A DNA stretch of 44,227 bases from Nonomuraea cypriaca (GTDB lineage: Bacteria; Actinomycetota; Actinomycetes; Streptosporangiales; Streptosporangiaceae). The DNA is taken from positions 1 to 44,227 of the forward strand of contig NZ_JADOGI010000077.1 of the NCBI RefSeq assembly GCF_015645445.1, written 5' to 3'. Position numbers and translations under genes: made by a program. Positions 27,372 through 35,880 of this stretch are shown in pieces (the first letter of the stretch is position 1; each line of letters begins with the position of its first letter). The notes under the pieces were generated by a model. The model saw only the letters and a program-made list of their open reading frames with translations. It made no database searches and was not told the origin of the DNA.

Positions 27372-27811
27372 CTAACACAGGTCACACTCCTCAGCGGGGC
27401 CGGGCGGCTGGCCATCAGCCTGCTGAGCTTCACAGGACCTGGGCAAGGCAGGCCACCGATACTGCCACCGGAACTGCCGTCGGCAGATGCACGCGGCAGC
27501 TCGGGTGCGGGTTGCCCACCCCTCATTGATCGCCCTCACCGCGCTCCAACACTGAGCCCTGTGCCACATCGATCGGGAAGACCGCGCCCCTATCGAAGAG
27601 GCCAGGGCCGTCAAGGCGGTGGCCGCCCGAGGGCAAGACCTGCCCGTCCGGATAGCTGGGTCGTGGACGTGGTCGATCCGCGAGGGCATTCGGCCCTTTG
27701 GGTTTCGATGATGAGTACCCGCTGGGCGAGCGGGTCGGGCGCGAACTATGACCACCGACCGTCAGATGGCGGTCGTCCACGGCGACGTGTCGCCGAAGAG
27801 CCTGGCCGCCC
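27372..27811. other. Intergenic stretch between transporter scrap and regulator
   Basis: No gene is recognised. Small open frames on both strands are Arg/Pro-rich and look non-coding. I looked for a short Ser/Thr/Cys-rich precursor peptide and saw none. Confidence 0.4.
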
Positions 27812-30800
27812 TTAACGCGCGAGCCGGGCGTCCAGCGTTCTCACGCCATTCTCGTGCGAGATCGAGCGGAACAGTTCGCGGGCCTCTTCCCAGACGGCCC
27901 TGGCCGTGCGGTGGTCGCCGGCGGCGTCGTGGGCGTCGCCGAGGGCGCGGAGCGTCCGCGCCAGGTAGGGGATCGAGCCGCGGGTTCGCCACTCCCGGAC
28001 CGAGCGTTCGAGGGTGGTGATGGCGGTGGGCAGGTCTCCTTCGGCCAGGTCCAACTCCCCGAGAACGCTGAGCGCGTCGGCGAGATAATGGCCGAAGTTG
28101 CCGTCCTCGCTGTGGGCCAGCGTCAGTTCGGCGGTCGCCCTGGCCCGCTCGTCCCCGGCCGCGACGAACAGCTTCGAGAGGTAGAGCAGCGAGAACGTCT
28201 CCAAATAGCGGTAGTTCAACCGCCGCGCCATTCCCAGGGACCTCTCCAGCAGTTCCTGACCGCCCGCGATGTCACCGCAGAACAACTTCGCCGCGCCGAG
28301 GAACTGGGTGATCGTCGTGGTGTAGTGAACGTTGCCGAGTGCCTCGGCGATCTTCGTCGCCTGCTCCAGGACCGTGTGCGCCGCTTGAGGGTCGTCCTCG
28401 CCGTGGATGATCGCCATCACGTGATAGGCCCGCGCCTGGCCGCCGAGGTAGTCCGCGTCGGCGGCCGTCCGCAGAGCGCGCTCCGCCAGGGCGAGCGCTT
28501 GCGCGCCACCGTTCCCGTCTGCCGTCATGCTCCAGGCCAGAGTGGCCAAGGCGTCGGCCATTCCGACCGGATCGTTCAGCATGGTGAACAGGTCGAGGAG
28601 CTGCGAAGCGCCGGCCCGCATCCGTATCATCGCCGGTCCGGAGCCCGCCGGTGAGCTCCAGGTGGTGACCTCCAGGAGGCCGCGCATCAGCACGGCCTCG
28701 CCGCGCTTGTCGCCGGTCTCACGGCAGAGCGCGAGCGCCTGCTCGTGCATGCGCAGCCAGCCGTCATACACGCCGCGCACGTTGAGGTAGGTCTCGGTGG
28801 ACCCCGCGAGGTCCCACGCGAACTCGGTCAGGCGCGCCTCGCACGCTTGGGCGACCCCCGCCATCAGCGCGGCGTGCTCCGCGCCGAACCAGGCCATCGG
28901 GTCGGCCAGCAGCGGGCCGGAAACCGCCGCGGGCAGCCGCCAGCGCGGCGCGGAGCCGTGCATGAGTGCTAAGCAGGGGCCCGGGACGTGCTCCGCCGCG
29001 ACCTCCGCCAGCGCCAGCCACGCGCCCAGTGCCCGCTGGAGCGCGGCCTGGCGCTCGGGTTCGGCATCCTCACGCTGCGCCCGCTCACGCGCGTACAACC
29101 GGATCAGGTCGTGGAACCGATACCTCAGCCTGCCCGTCTCGTCCGTCCCGGCGAGGTTCAGCAGATGAGCGTCGACCAGGGTTTCGATCTCGCGTTCCGC
29201 CTGCCGTACCGAAACGTCCAGGAGGGCCGCCACCGCCCAGGAGGCGAAATCGGGCGCGTCGAGCAGTCCGGCCAGCCGGAAGGCCCGCTGCGCGTCCGCG
29301 GGAAGCGTTCGGTAGCTCATCTCGAAACCCGCGCGGATGTCGAGATCGCCCGCCACAAGTTCGTCCAGCCGGTGCCGTTCCTCCCCGAGGACGCCGGCGA
29401 GGTGGGCCAGACTCCACTGCCTTCTGCCGAGGAGCCTGGCCGCCGAGATGCGGACCGCCAGCGGGACCCGGCCGCACAGCCGGGTGATCTCCAGAGCCGC
29501 GTCCGGGTCGTCCTGGACGCGTTCGCCGCCGACGATCCTTCTCAGCAGGTCCATGGCCTGGCCCGACGGCAGGACGTCGAGTTCCAGCAGACTCGCGCCC
29601 TCGAGACCGACCAGCCGGACACGTCCGGTGAGGAGCACGGCCGTGCCGGGGGCCCCGGGAAGGAGCGGCCGCACCTGCTCCTCCCCTGCGACATTGTCGA
29701 GCAGGATGAGAACTCTGCGTCCGGCCAGGCAGCTCCGGTAGAACGCCACGCGTTCTTCCAGGGATTCGGGTATGCCGCTGGCGCTGATGCCCAGTGCGAA
29801 CAGGAACCGGCTGAGCACGTCCTCCGGGCGGGCAGGCTCCGCGGAGGCGCCGCGCAGGTCCGCATAGAGCTGGCCGTCGGGAAAGCGACTCGCGATCCGG
29901 TGCGCGACGTGCACGGCGAGCGTGGTCTTACCCAGGCCCCCCAGACCCGCGATGCTGGCCATGGCGACGGTGCCCGACCGCGGCTTGATAAGGACCTCGA
30001 TGAGGTCTGCCACCTCGCCGTCCCTGCCCGTGAAATCCGCGATGTCCGGCGGCAACTCGGCGGGGGTGGGGGCCGCTTGAGGTTCAGGCATCCGGGCCGT
30101 GGCATGGACGGGACGGCCGGCGGACAGGGCAGGCATGTGCTCGCTCGGCTCGATGCCCAGTTCATCCGGCAGGCGCGCAGCAGTGTCACTGTAGGCCTGC
30201 CTGTACGGGCCCGGCCCCACAGGAGAGCTCGTGATCGTCGCCATGACGCGAGGAACGAGGTCGAGTGAGGGGTCCTGAGTGAGGATTCTCTGATGCATGT
30301 CGTGCAGCTCTTCAGCCGGGTCCAGACCGGTCTCCTCGATCAGGGTCTTGCGGGCACGCGTGTATTCGGCGAGCGCGTCCGCCCGCCGGCCACAGCGGTA
30401 CAGCGCCAGCATCAGCTGCGCGCGCAGCCGCTCCCGCAGCGGGTACTCGCTGGTGAGCGCGGTCAGCTCGCCCAACAGCCCGGCGTGGCGCCCCAGCCTC
30501 AGGTCCACGGCGATCCGCGACTGCAGGACCGACAGGCGGACCTCGTCCAGCCGCGCGGCCTCCGCGGTCAGCATCGGGACATCGGTCATGCCGACGAACG
30601 CGGGCCCGCGCCAGAGACTCAGCGCCCCGTGCAGGCGCTGGGTCGCCTCCTCCAGCTCACCGGCAGCCTCCACCGCCTGCCCTGAGCCGGCCAGCTTCTC
30701 GAACCTCGCCGCATCCAGCTCCTCCCGGACCACCGACACCAGATAACCGGAGCCCTGCCGCACGACCCGAGCCGGGTCACCCAGGTGCCGCCGGAGCCGG

Positions 30801-31000
30801 TAGACGTAGGTCTGCACATTCTTGGTGGCGCTCTTCGGAGGGGTGTTCCCCCACAGTGCCACGGTCAGTTGATCTTCCGAAACAGGGTTACCCGCTTGGC
30901 ACAGCAGAACCGCTAACAGCACCCGCGCCTTGGGCGTGCCGAGATCGAGCTCCTCACCTTCTCGCCACACCGTCAGCGGACCTAGTATCCCGAACTTCAT
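27812..31000 (-). CDS. SARP/AfsR-type regulator with NB-ARC and TPR domains
   Basis: The 1062-residue transcription factor has an OmpR-like winged helix (residues 1-95: MKFGILGPLTVW, PKARVLLAVLL, YRLRRHLGDP), a BTAD domain (100-245: LWRGPAF, LRERLRAQLMLALYRCGRRA), a linker, and an NB-ARC ATPase. The ATPase has Walker A GLGGLGKTTLA near residue 350, LILLDNV and CGRVPLAVRI; a TPR-rich C-terminal half runs from 700 to 1062. This is the AfsR architecture that activates antibiotic clusters by binding direct repeats near -35. It is transcribed toward the halogenase cassette and is its most likely activator, though the target is unproven. Confidence 0.95.
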   Translation of the reverse strand: MKFGILGPLTVWREGEELDLGTPKARVLLAVLLCQAGNPVSEDQLTVALWGNTPPKSATKNVQTYVYRLRRHLGDPARVVRQGSGYLVSVVREELDAARFEKLAGSGQAVEAAGELEEATQRLHGALSLWRGPAFVGMTDVPMLTAEAARLDEVRLSVLQSRIAVDLRLGRHAGLLGELTALTSEYPLRERLRAQLMLALYRCGRRADALAEYTRARKTLIEETGLDPAEELHDMHQRILTQDPSLDLVPRVMATITSSPVGPGPYRQAYSDTAARLPDELGIEPSEHMPALSAGRPVHATARMPEPQAAPTPAELPPDIADFTGRDGEVADLIEVLIKPRSGTVAMASIAGLGGLGKTTLAVHVAHRIASRFPDGQLYADLRGASAEPARPEDVLSRFLFALGISASGIPESLEERVAFYRSCLAGRRVLILLDNVAGEEQVRPLLPGAPGTAVLLTGRVRLVGLEGASLLELDVLPSGQAMDLLRRIVGGERVQDDPDAALEITRLCGRVPLAVRISAARLLGRRQWSLAHLAGVLGEERHRLDELVAGDLDIRAGFEMSYRTLPADAQRAFRLAGLLDAPDFASWAVAALLDVSVRQAEREIETLVDAHLLNLAGTDETGRLRYRFHDLIRLYARERAQREDAEPERQAALQRALGAWLALAEVAAEHVPGPCLALMHGSAPRWRLPAAVSGPLLADPMAWFGAEHAALMAGVAQACEARLTEFAWDLAGSTETYLNVRGVYDGWLRMHEQALALCRETGDKRGEAVLMRGLLEVTTWSSPAGSGPAMIRMRAGASQLLDLFTMLNDPVGMADALATLAWSMTADGNGGAQALALAERALRTAADADYLGGQARAYHVMAIIHGEDDPQAAHTVLEQATKIAEALGNVHYTTTITQFLGAAKLFCGDIAGGQELLERSLGMARRLNYRYLETFSLLYLSKLFVAAGDERARATAELTLAHSEDGNFGHYLADALSVLGELDLAEGDLPTAITTLERSVREWRTRGSIPYLARTLRALGDAHDAAGDHRTARAVWEEARELFRSISHENGVRTLDARLAR

Positions 31001-31450
31001 CGTGCCCCCTTGGCTGGACGCACTGTAAACCTGGACGGCCTGTTTCAGTGGGCCGCTGGGTGACGAAACGATTGCGAACTCTTCTCACCCGGCCCTCGAT
31101 CCCCGACGGCATCGGTGTCGAACGCGCCTGGCCTGAGACAACCGCGAGCGGTTATCGCGTCGATCGGTCAGGCGGGGGCGCTGAGCCTTGTTCATCGGGA
31201 CGGCGACGGCCCCCTCGGCGCAGTGAGGCTCATCGGCTCGTGGCGTGTTCGCCCTCGAAGATCGATCGATCGGCCGGCGCGGCGGCATGACAGCCGGAGG
31301 CACTTTCCAGGTGAACGAGCGTAGCGGGTCCCGTCGGCGTGTGCGGGTGGAGGGCGGTGGCCGTGGGGAGGTCTCGCAGGCCGGGGTCCGACCTGGACGT
31401 CCCAGAGGGCACGGTCCGCGGCCGGCTGCGCCGGGCGCGGCGTCTCAAAG
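31001..31450. other. Regulator upstream region, no gene recognised
   Basis: This is the upstream region of the SARP gene, on its promoter side, followed by high-GC sequence with no convincing product. It ends at the tRNA-Arg fragment. Confidence 0.4.
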
Positions 31451-31492
31451 CGCGCCCTGCAGGATTCGAACCTGCGACCGTCGGATTAGAAG
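31451..31492 (-). other. tRNA-Arg(UCU) 3' half, attachment-site scar
   Basis: The minus strand reads CTTCTAATCCGACGGTCGCA then GGTTCGAATCCTGCAGGGCG and CGC. This is the anticodon loop CU-UCU-AA, the 3' anticodon arm, variable loop, T-arm with GGTTCGAATCC, and acceptor 3' strand of tRNA-Arg(UCU). The 5' half is absent: the bases before the loop (AAAGATCTTG) cannot pair with TCCGA. A copy broken precisely at the anticodon loop is the usual duplicate left by tyrosine-integrase elements that insert into tRNA genes. The intact gene should lie elsewhere. Confidence 0.8.
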
Positions 31493-32096
31493 CAAGATCT
31501 TTAAGTGCCGCGCAGTGCCGTTGCGTGATGGTTCGTGCCACCTCAGGGAGTTTTGCGTGTCAGGCGGTGCCGGGTCCTGACGGCGTGTGACGGGGCGTAC
31601 GAGCACGCACCGAGCACGGCTGACACCCTCATTTGATCATTGCGGGTGGCGCCACACAATGGACCCTGCCCCCATAGCACGCCAGCACAACGTGTAGATG
31701 ACCGTCGCCGTGCTCGGCACGTGCTCCAACCCCGAACGCTCCAGCAGATGCCCCCGCAAGCAGGTGATCCTCCGACATACCTGACGGAGGCCCGGGTTCA
31801 TCACTCACCGGTTCGCGCTGCACGGTCGCGCCATCGGTTCCGTACGGTTCACCGGCAGATGCGTAGGCAGTTGACCAGCAACTTCGCCGACCTGGTCGCG
31901 AGGCTGATCCCCGCCTGGCATCTGGCATCTGAGCTCACACGCTTTGCACCAGCCACTTTAAGACGGTGGTGTTGCGTGTCTGCGTGTAGTCGGGAACCTG
32001 GTGCGATCGCACATGCCGCGACGCTTCTGGTAGGTGCCGTATGCGGCAACGCCGAATGCCGACAGAAACGGGGTCTGCCAATTTGTGACGATTCGG
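31493..32096. other. Gene-poor stretch next to the att scar
   Basis: No gene is recognised in about 600 bases, and no integrase gene adjoins the scar. At 31555-31569 the 15-mer GCGTGTCAGGCGGTG also occurs at 21010-21024. Base composition is more mixed than in the left part. Confidence 0.4.
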
Positions 32097-32843
32097 TCAG
32101 ATGGCCAAGCCTGCCCCCCCGGACACGACGATCTCTTGCCCGGTGACGTACGCAGCGTCGTCCGAAGCCAGAAAAGCGACCGTCCCGGCGACGTCTTCTG
32201 GCGTCCCGAGGCGGCCGAACGGGTTGTGCTCGGCCATCGCCGTCATCGTCCCTGCGACGTCTTCGGTTGCCGTCCGGATCGAGGCCCGCGTCATCGGGGT
32301 GTCGGTCATTCCCGGGCTGACCGCGTTGATGCGGATGCGGCGCGGCGCGAGCTCGAGGGCCAGAGTCGGGATCATGGCCAGCATCGCGCCGTGGGACCCG
32401 GCAGCGACGCTGCTACCGGTCAGGCTGCGTGTTGCTCCGATCCCCACGGTGACAATGACCGAAGCACCGTCGGACAGCAGCGGCAACGCCTTGACCAGGG
32501 TGAAGAACACCCCCTTGGTGTTGACGGCGAACACTTCGTCGTACCCGGCTTCGTCCCAAGCCTCCAGCGTCATCGGATGGTTCACGCCGGCGTTCAGGAA
32601 CAGCGTGGTCAGATTGCCGAATTGCGCTCCGACTTCGGACACGACCCGGTCAGTGTCCGAGAGCGACCGTACGTCAGCTTGCAAGACCAGGACATCGTCG
32701 GGCAACTCCTCCCGCGCCCGAGCGACGCTCTCCTGACGCTGTCCGGTGACAGCGACGCGGTAACCGCGCTCGTGCAGAGTCCGCGCGGTCGCCTTCCCGA
32801 TTCCGCTGGTGCCGCCCGTGATCAGGGCTGTACGTGCCGACAT
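32097..32843 (-). CDS. Short-chain dehydrogenase/reductase lacking catalytic residues
   Basis: The 248-residue Rossmann protein has TGGTSGIGKATARTL (cofactor site TGxxxGIG), DVRSLSD, FLNAGVN and VSGGAGLAI at the end. In classical SDRs the site is Y-x-x-x-K, 27 residues before the PG of INAVSPG. Here those positions are Ala and His (GSSVAAGSHGAM), and the upstream Ser is also lost. It can probably bind NAD(P) but not catalyse the normal reaction. ATG 32843 has GGAG eight bases upstream. The divergent glycosylase gene shares the intergenic region, where palindromes lie. Confidence 0.87.
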   Translation of the reverse strand: MSARTALITGGTSGIGKATARTLHERGYRVAVTGQRQESVARAREELPDDVLVLQADVRSLSDTDRVVSEVGAQFGNLTTLFLNAGVNHPMTLEAWDEAGYDEVFAVNTKGVFFTLVKALPLLSDGASVIVTVGIGATRSLTGSSVAAGSHGAMLAMIPTLALELAPRRIRINAVSPGMTDTPMTRASIRTATEDVAGTMTAMAEHNPFGRLGTPEDVAGTVAFLASDDAAYVTGQEIVVSGGAGLAI

Positions 32844-32876
32844 GACAATCACTCCATCTTCGTTGTTGGCTCGACT

Positions 32877-32887
32877 GGACAGCCCAA
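32877..32887 (-). promoter_or_regulatory. Half-site resembling the TetR operator
   Basis: On the minus strand TTGGGCTGTCC equals the left half of the operator at 39639-39654, and it lies about 35 bases upstream of the SDR start. The other arm is not conserved, so this is at best a weak site. Confidence 0.25.
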
Positions 32888-33020
32888 TGGCATCGCGTCG
32901 GTGCCAGGCGTCAAGGAGAGCTTGCCGGCAGTCACTGAGCTCGCAGGCTGGCGAGATAGTTTCCTGCCCTCATCATGTACCAAGATGTCTGGCTGGTCCG
33001 TCCAGAATATAGACCCCTAC

Positions 33021-33036
33021 TGGACTATAGCGTCCA
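33021..33036. promoter_or_regulatory. Operator-like palindrome, copy 3
   Basis: TGGACTATAGCGTCCA has arms TGGAC/GTCCA around TATAGC and lies 20 bases before the glycosylase GTG start. That is a position where a bound repressor would block transcription or the ribosome-binding site. It is one of four similar sites in the window. Confidence 0.45.
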
Positions 33037-33055
33037 AGTTTGCGAGGCTGGTACC

Positions 33056-33733
33056 GTGACCATGACTCGCACGGGGAAGCGTGCGACCAAGGAGCAGCAT
33101 GCAGCTGCTGAGTACTTGGGCTCGCTCGACGACTCACTCGCCCGGTGGGTGCAGTCGACTGGACCGATCGATGCCTACGACGCGCATCTGCCCGTTGCGG
33201 TGGGCAGTCCGCTCGAATGGTTCTCCTTCGCCGTCACCTCGCGGCAGCTCAGCAGAGCATCCAGCTTGGCGATCTACCATCGACTGGTCGCGCAATTCGG
33301 TGGCGCCATCACTGCAGAGCGTGTCGTCTCGACCGACGAGCAGACCCTGCGCGACGTCGGGTTGTCTCACCAGAAAGCCAGGACGATCCGTGCACTTGCC
33401 GAACGCGTGGATGACGGTCTGCTGGAGATGGACAAACTCGTGACCATGACGGATGCCGAAATCCACGCCAACCTCGTGGCTGTACCCGGTATCGGTCCGT
33501 CGTCCGCGCAACGGTTCATGCTGCATTACCTGCGCAGACCGGACATCTTCCCGGCCGGCGACCTTACTGTGCGCGGAGCGATCACCGCACTCGATCAACT
33601 GGACAGCGTGATCACGCCGAAGGCCGCGGAGCAGCGGGGTGAACCGTGGCAACCGTATCGATCGTATGCCGCGTCGTACCTGTGGGGCTACGTGTGGGAG
33701 CTGCACCCTGTCGTTCCTGGTGGTACGTCGTAG
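33056..33733 (+). CDS. HhH-GPD family DNA glycosylase (AlkA-like)
   Basis: The 225-residue protein has FSFAVTSRQLSRASSLAIYH near residue 58 and the helix-hairpin-helix LVAVPGIGPSSAQRFMLHYL near 140. The loop DIFPAGDLTVRGAI has the catalytic Asp (D in GDL), as in 3-methyladenine glycosylase II. It removes alkylated or damaged bases from DNA by hydrolysing the glycosyl bond. GTG 33056 is used because GAGGCTGG lies eight bases upstream; ATG 33062 is possible. The compact form, without the AlkA N-terminal domain, is common in bacteria. Confidence 0.88.
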   Translation: MTMTRTGKRATKEQHAAAEYLGSLDDSLARWVQSTGPIDAYDAHLPVAVGSPLEWFSFAVTSRQLSRASSLAIYHRLVAQFGGAITAERVVSTDEQTLRDVGLSHQKARTIRALAERVDDGLLEMDKLVTMTDAEIHANLVAVPGIGPSSAQRFMLHYLRRPDIFPAGDLTVRGAITALDQLDSVITPKAAEQRGEPWQPYRSYAASYLWGYVWELHPVVPGGTS

Positions 33734-33827
33734 TGCTGCGTCATTTCACCGGCGCTGATGACGACGAGGAAATTCCTGTGCCTCGCTGTACGCGTGACCG
33801 AGTCGATCTGACGCAGGACGCCCCTAA

Positions 33828-33843
33828 TGGACTTTATAGTCCA
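33828..33843. promoter_or_regulatory. Operator-like palindrome, copy 4
   Basis: TGGACTTTATAGTCCA has perfect arms TGGACT/AGTCCA with a TTAT spacer. It is the most symmetric member of the set. It lies between the glycosylase and a broken helix-turn-helix gene, with no intact gene downstream, so its target has probably been lost. Confidence 0.45.
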
Positions 33844-33861
33844 AATCTAGAGTCCGGCCAA

Positions 33862-34140
33862 TCATCGGGGGTTCCCGTGTGTGTCGCGTAGGTTGACACC
33901 AGCGCCAAGAAGGTGAGTGCGTACGGTGCCTGCTGAGAACCCCAGCCGCGACCCAACAATCTCCGGTGAGTCACCGGTGGCATACCTACGCTTCATCTCC
34001 GCTACCTCGTTAGACGTTGGCGTCGTGTGACGAGACGGACTCCGCGGTTGCGAAGCAGGGACGCCAGCCTTTGACGACTGATGCCGATGTCGGCTGCAAT
34101 CGCTCTCAGAGCCTGCTGATGAAGGCTTAAGTGCTCGTGG
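33862..34140 (-). pseudogene. Helix-turn-helix protein (recombinase-like tail), frameshifted
   Basis: One frame gives ALRAIAADIGISRQRLASLL then RNRGVRL, and the next SNEVAEMKRRYATGDSPEIV then GSRLGFSAGTVRTHLLGAG ending NLRDTHGNPR. Together they look like the two tandem helix-turn-helix units at the end of resolvase-associated or replication-control proteins. One base separates the frames. An adjacent piece, AELAAILGIENVNSFRVQLS (about 34140-34260), resembles another winged-helix segment. None has an intact start. Confidence 0.5.
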
Positions 34141-34264
34141 ACATGGGGCCGTAGAGGGCTGGTCCGATCTTGTTGATGTAGCCCTGGTGGGACCATTGGG
34201 ACAGCTGGACGCGGAAACTGTTGACGTTCTCGATTCCCAGGATGGCGGCCAACTCGGCCCCTTT

Positions 34265-34999
34265 CCAGGGCATGGAACCGGCGTTCGGGTTCTTGCTTGG
34301 CACAGCGGTAGAGCGCCCACTGCAAGGCTCGGACCTTGTCCAGAGGACGTCCCACGGGACCCGTGTCCTCCTGGCGGATGGATCTAGCCGATACGGCACT
34401 CATCCGGGCACCTCCTTGTTCGTGTCACGCATCGATGAAGCAGGGGCCCTTCGCTCCTGACGGGTTGTGTTGTCCCGTCGATCAGCACTACTACGACCCC
34501 CTCCGACTGCCTCTCGACAGCCCGCCACTTCCCGGTTCCACCGGTTATAGGCGAACCACACTCCCGGGCCGCATGCCCGGGGCCGAGGAGGCCCTCTCCA
34601 GTTCCCAGGACAACCTTCCGACCGTTCCACGCCCCTTACACCGGGAGATTCCTCGGCGCCCGCTCCAGGATCTCGGACGCCTTCCATGGCCTTCGCCCAA
34701 CAGAGACGGGCTCGGCTCCTCCTTGGCCGCCCCTCAAGGCGGGATTAACTGACGACGCTGCAGGCTTCGCTTAATGCTGCGGACCGGGCGGTCGCACGCC
34801 CCCGAAGGGCGCTTGTCACTCCACTTCGACGCCGACCTCTCAATCAACGCCGGGAGTCAGCTACCGGGGACCCTGGCGTCTCCCCAGACCGGACTTACAC
34901 CGGCTGGCTGCCCTGAACTTGACGCTCGGTTACATCCCTTCACCTCCATCTCTATGGACGCCCGAGCTGCTGGACGTACCTCTGCTGGTTAACTCGCAC
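34265..34999 (-). mobile_element. Group II intron, 5' part with truncated reverse transcriptase start
   Basis: The intron runs on the minus strand from GTGCGAG at 34999, the canonical group II 5' splice start, through about 600 bases of structured RNA to a reading frame at 34403. The frame begins MSAVSARSIRQEDTGPVGRP, LDKVRALQWALYRCAKQEPE, RRFHALE, the N-terminus of an actinobacterial intron-encoded reverse transcriptase. After RRFHALE the match ends, and the polymerase, maturase, domain V/VI and 3' end are missing. It cannot splice or move. Confidence 0.7.
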
Positions 35000-35094
35000 G
35001 GTGTCGGCTGGTTCGTGATCTGAAGGCTTCTGTCCTTGATCACGTGGGAGCAGCCAGCGCCGTCGCCCGGGCTGCGGGATGGATAGAGGTAGCC

Positions 35095-35355
35095 GTGTCG
35101 ATGCGACCCAGGCCGTGGCCGGAGCCGGCGTCGGAGGTACCGGCGGCGATCCGGGCGATCTATCGAGGCAAGCGGCAGGTTCCGTTTCCGGTCCGGGTGC
35201 GTGATGAGTTAGGCGAGGTGTTCGCCGATGAGGCGTTCGCGGGCGCCTTCGGCAAGGAGGGCAGACCGGGCTGGTCGCCGGGACGGGTGGCGTTGATCAC
35301 GGTGTTGCAGCGAGTGGACAACCTCACCGACCGGCAGGCCGCCGAGGCCGCGCCA
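35095..35355 (+). pseudogene. IS1182-type transposase, N-terminal scrap
   Basis: GTG 35095 follows AGAGGT. The frame reads MRPRPWPEPASEVPAAIRAI, then FPVRVRDELGEVFADEAFAG, then GRPGWSPGRVALITVLQ and LTDRQAAEAA. This is the beginning of IS1182-family transposases. It ends abruptly at about residue 87, where Tn3 sequence begins. The intron's 5' exon lies just upstream of this start, so the intron had probably inserted in or beside this IS. Confidence 0.75.
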
Positions 35356-35369
35356 CGCCGAGCGCAGCG

Positions 35370-35815
35370 TTCTAGACGCGGTGGAGTACGTGATGGCCCA
35401 GCGCGGCGCCCGTTCCGCGTTCGTCCCCGAACGCCTCACCGTGGAGCGGCAAAGCCCCGATGGCACCCCGGTGACCGTGACGCTGTCGATGGCCGTCGAC
35501 GCGTTCGCTTCAGGCATGTGGCGCAAGATCCTCAAGGATCCGGCCCGGCCGGGCATGCTGGTACGCCGGCATCTGGAGGTGTGCGTGTTCTCCTACCTCG
35601 CCGCCGAGCTGCGATCAGGCGATATCGCGGTGGCCGGGTCGGACTCCTACGCCAACCTGCACGACGACCAGCTCATGTCCTGGGAGGAGTGCACGCCACT
35701 GATCGAGAAGTTCTGTACCGAGGCTGGGCTGCGACCGAGGCCCGCGAGCTGACCGCTCACTACAAGAGGCGCTTGGCCGACACCGCGTTGAGTGTGGACG
35801 CCAGGCTACCCCGGG
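35370..35815 (+). pseudogene. Tn3-family transposase, internal scrap
   Basis: The plus strand gives TVERQSPDGTPVTVTLSMAV, then RRHLEVCVFSYLAAELRSGD, then VAGSDSYANLHDDQLMSWEE, and in a second frame TAHYKRRLADTALSVDAR. The word set C-x-F-x-x-L-A-x-E-L-x-S-G-D-x-x-V-x-G-S-x-x-Y-A belongs to the middle of Tn3 transposases. The DDE catalytic C-terminus is absent. It is joined to the IS1182 scrap without a gap. Confidence 0.7.
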
Positions 35816-35880
35816 CAGCTCCAGTGCCGTGTCGCGCACTCTGTCCTGGAGCTTCTCGCCGCTGATGGGCATGGCGAAGG

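Noticed and set aside
26986..27811. Lanthipeptide or other RiPP precursor gene next to the halogenase
   Set aside because: No short frame with a leader-like start and a Ser/Thr/Cys-rich end was found on either strand here or at 23364-23629 or 31001-32096.
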